Shown here: positions 63,371 to 64,000 of the stretch, piece by piece | Layout: each line of letters starts with the position of its first letter | How positions within the stretch are numbered: the stretch's first letter is position 1 | Assembly (NCBI GenBank): GCA_001939145.1 | Contig: LSRX01000304.1 | Location: forward strand, 582,877-646,876 | Reading direction: 5' to 3' | Length of the DNA stretch: 64,000 nt | DNA from: Symbiodinium microadriaticum | Lineage: Eukaryota > Sar > Dinophyceae > Suessiales > Symbiodiniaceae | Program-made: the position numbers and the translations under genes | The notes under the pieces: generated by a model | What the model was told of the DNA's origin: nothing | The model's input: only the letters and a program-made list of their open reading frames with translations | The model's database searches: none

Positions 63371-64000
63371 ATCGGTACTTGAAGTTTTGAACCTTCCCGG
63401 AGAGAGAGGGTTGGTTTAGGCCCTCATAAACGACATCCTGGAAGCTGCAATCAAACATCCTAATTGCCAGGCCCGCTTTCAACCCAAAACCGTAAACCTT
63501 AAATCCTAAACCCTAAATCCTACAGCCTAAATCCTAAATCCAAAACCCAATAACTCCTAAACCTAAATCCTAAATCTGACACCCAATAAATCCTAAACCC
63601 TAAACCCGAAATCCGAAATCCTAAGCCCTAAACAAGCCTTTAAGAGTGTCAAGCGGCTCGCAGCGGGTTTGGCTGCATCGGGGGCCGCTGCCGAGCTCTT
63701 CTTCTCGTCCTCCTGGCAGCTCCGCGTAAGGTTTTTTTTTGAAGGGCCCTGTGCCTTCCCAATCCAAAAAACACCCTATCTGGCTCAGATAGGCTCGTTT
63801 TGCTTGAAAATGCCTTCCCAATCCAAAAAACACCCTATCTGGCTCAGATAAGCTCGTTTTGCTTGAAAATGCCTTCCCAATCCAAAAAACACCCTATCTG
63901 GCTCAGATAAGCTCGTTTTGCTTGAAATTGCCGTCTGAGGTTTAAGGGTTAGGGGTTTAGGGTTTAGGGCAGTTTAGGGGTTTCGGGACTTAGGGGCTAG
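63371..64000. other. Gene-free mosaic, window end
   Basis: A CCCTAAA/CCTAAAT tract at 63488-63636, the 59-bp tandem repeat, then TTTAGGG units at 63940-64000 running off the window. Confidence 0.7.
63753..63929 (+). repeat. 59-bp tandem repeat, three nearly identical copies
   Basis: Copies start gccttcccaatcc at 63753, 63812 and 63871. They differ by about one base (ataggctc against ataagctc), so amplification is recent. Unlike most repeats here it has no telomere-like motif. Confidence 0.95.

Noticed and set aside
63753-63929. CRISPR-like array
   Set aside because: Repeats are directly adjacent with no spacers, and the sequence is eukaryotic.
1-64000. Plant origin from the TTTAGGG unit
   Set aside because: The Copia polyprotein architecture and the dense interspersed tracts and hairpin elements fit a dinoflagellate better; not fully excluded by sequence alone.
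1-64000. tRNA, rRNA and spliced-leader RNA genes
   Set aside because: Looked for T-loop words (GGTTCGA) and the dinoflagellate spliced-leader end (TTTTGGCTCAAG) by eye; only partial matches such as tgtggctcaag at about 30992 were found.

Overview
The window looks like a gene-poor stretch of a dinoflagellate nuclear genome (Symbiodiniaceae or a relative). That is an inference. It rests on hundreds of short, degenerate TTTAGGG/CCCTAAA tracts in both orientations (dinoflagellates and plants share this telomere unit), on the peculiar domain make-up of the one intact mobile element, and on the near absence of ordinary genes over 55 kb. Two assembly gaps (11007-11337 and 57951-58780) and two single Ns (17036, 35602) interrupt it.

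The centrepiece is an 8,680-bp Ty1/Copia-class LTR retrotransposon on the minus strand (38904-47583). By eye its two 201-bp LTRs are identical. It is flanked by a 5-bp duplication (gggtt), carries a primer-binding site that fits initiator tRNA-Met, and sits inside a telomere-like tract. Gag-protease (677 codons) and Pol (2,015 codons from its first ATG) share one frame, separated only by a single TAG. Eight nucleotides after that TAG a two-part hairpin can form, as in retroviral stop-codon readthrough. Before the usual integrase, reverse transcriptase and RNase H, Pol carries a DNA-methyltransferase-like domain, a small zinc ribbon and a TET/JBP-like 2-oxoglutarate dioxygenase domain: an apparent DNA-base writer and oxidiser inside one transposon polyprotein. 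A 242-codon ORF (44235-44963) overlaps Pol in another frame and looks more protein-like there than Pol does.

The rest (1-38898 and 47589-64000) is a mosaic of three things. (1) Telomere-like tracts, some organised into higher-order tandem repeats of 28, 53 and 119 bp. (2) At least 18 families of about 85-125 bp near-palindromic elements (called FB-A to FB-W here), most in 2-9 diverged copies, resembling non-autonomous MITEs or introner-like elements; one is nested in another. (3) Microsatellites and unique spacer. Decayed coding fragments are sparse: a LINE-type reverse transcriptase (32712-33110), a second reverse transcriptase (36853-37373), an unknown frameshifted gene (18653-19113) and a few short coding-like exons. 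Several fragments and elements stop exactly where a telomere-like tract begins, suggesting that the tracts arise or expand at breaks or element ends.

How the parts relate: the Copia element is the only unit with a complete set of functions. Its identical LTRs and lack of internal TTTAGGG tracts mark it as a recent arrival in an old, repeatedly broken and repaired landscape.
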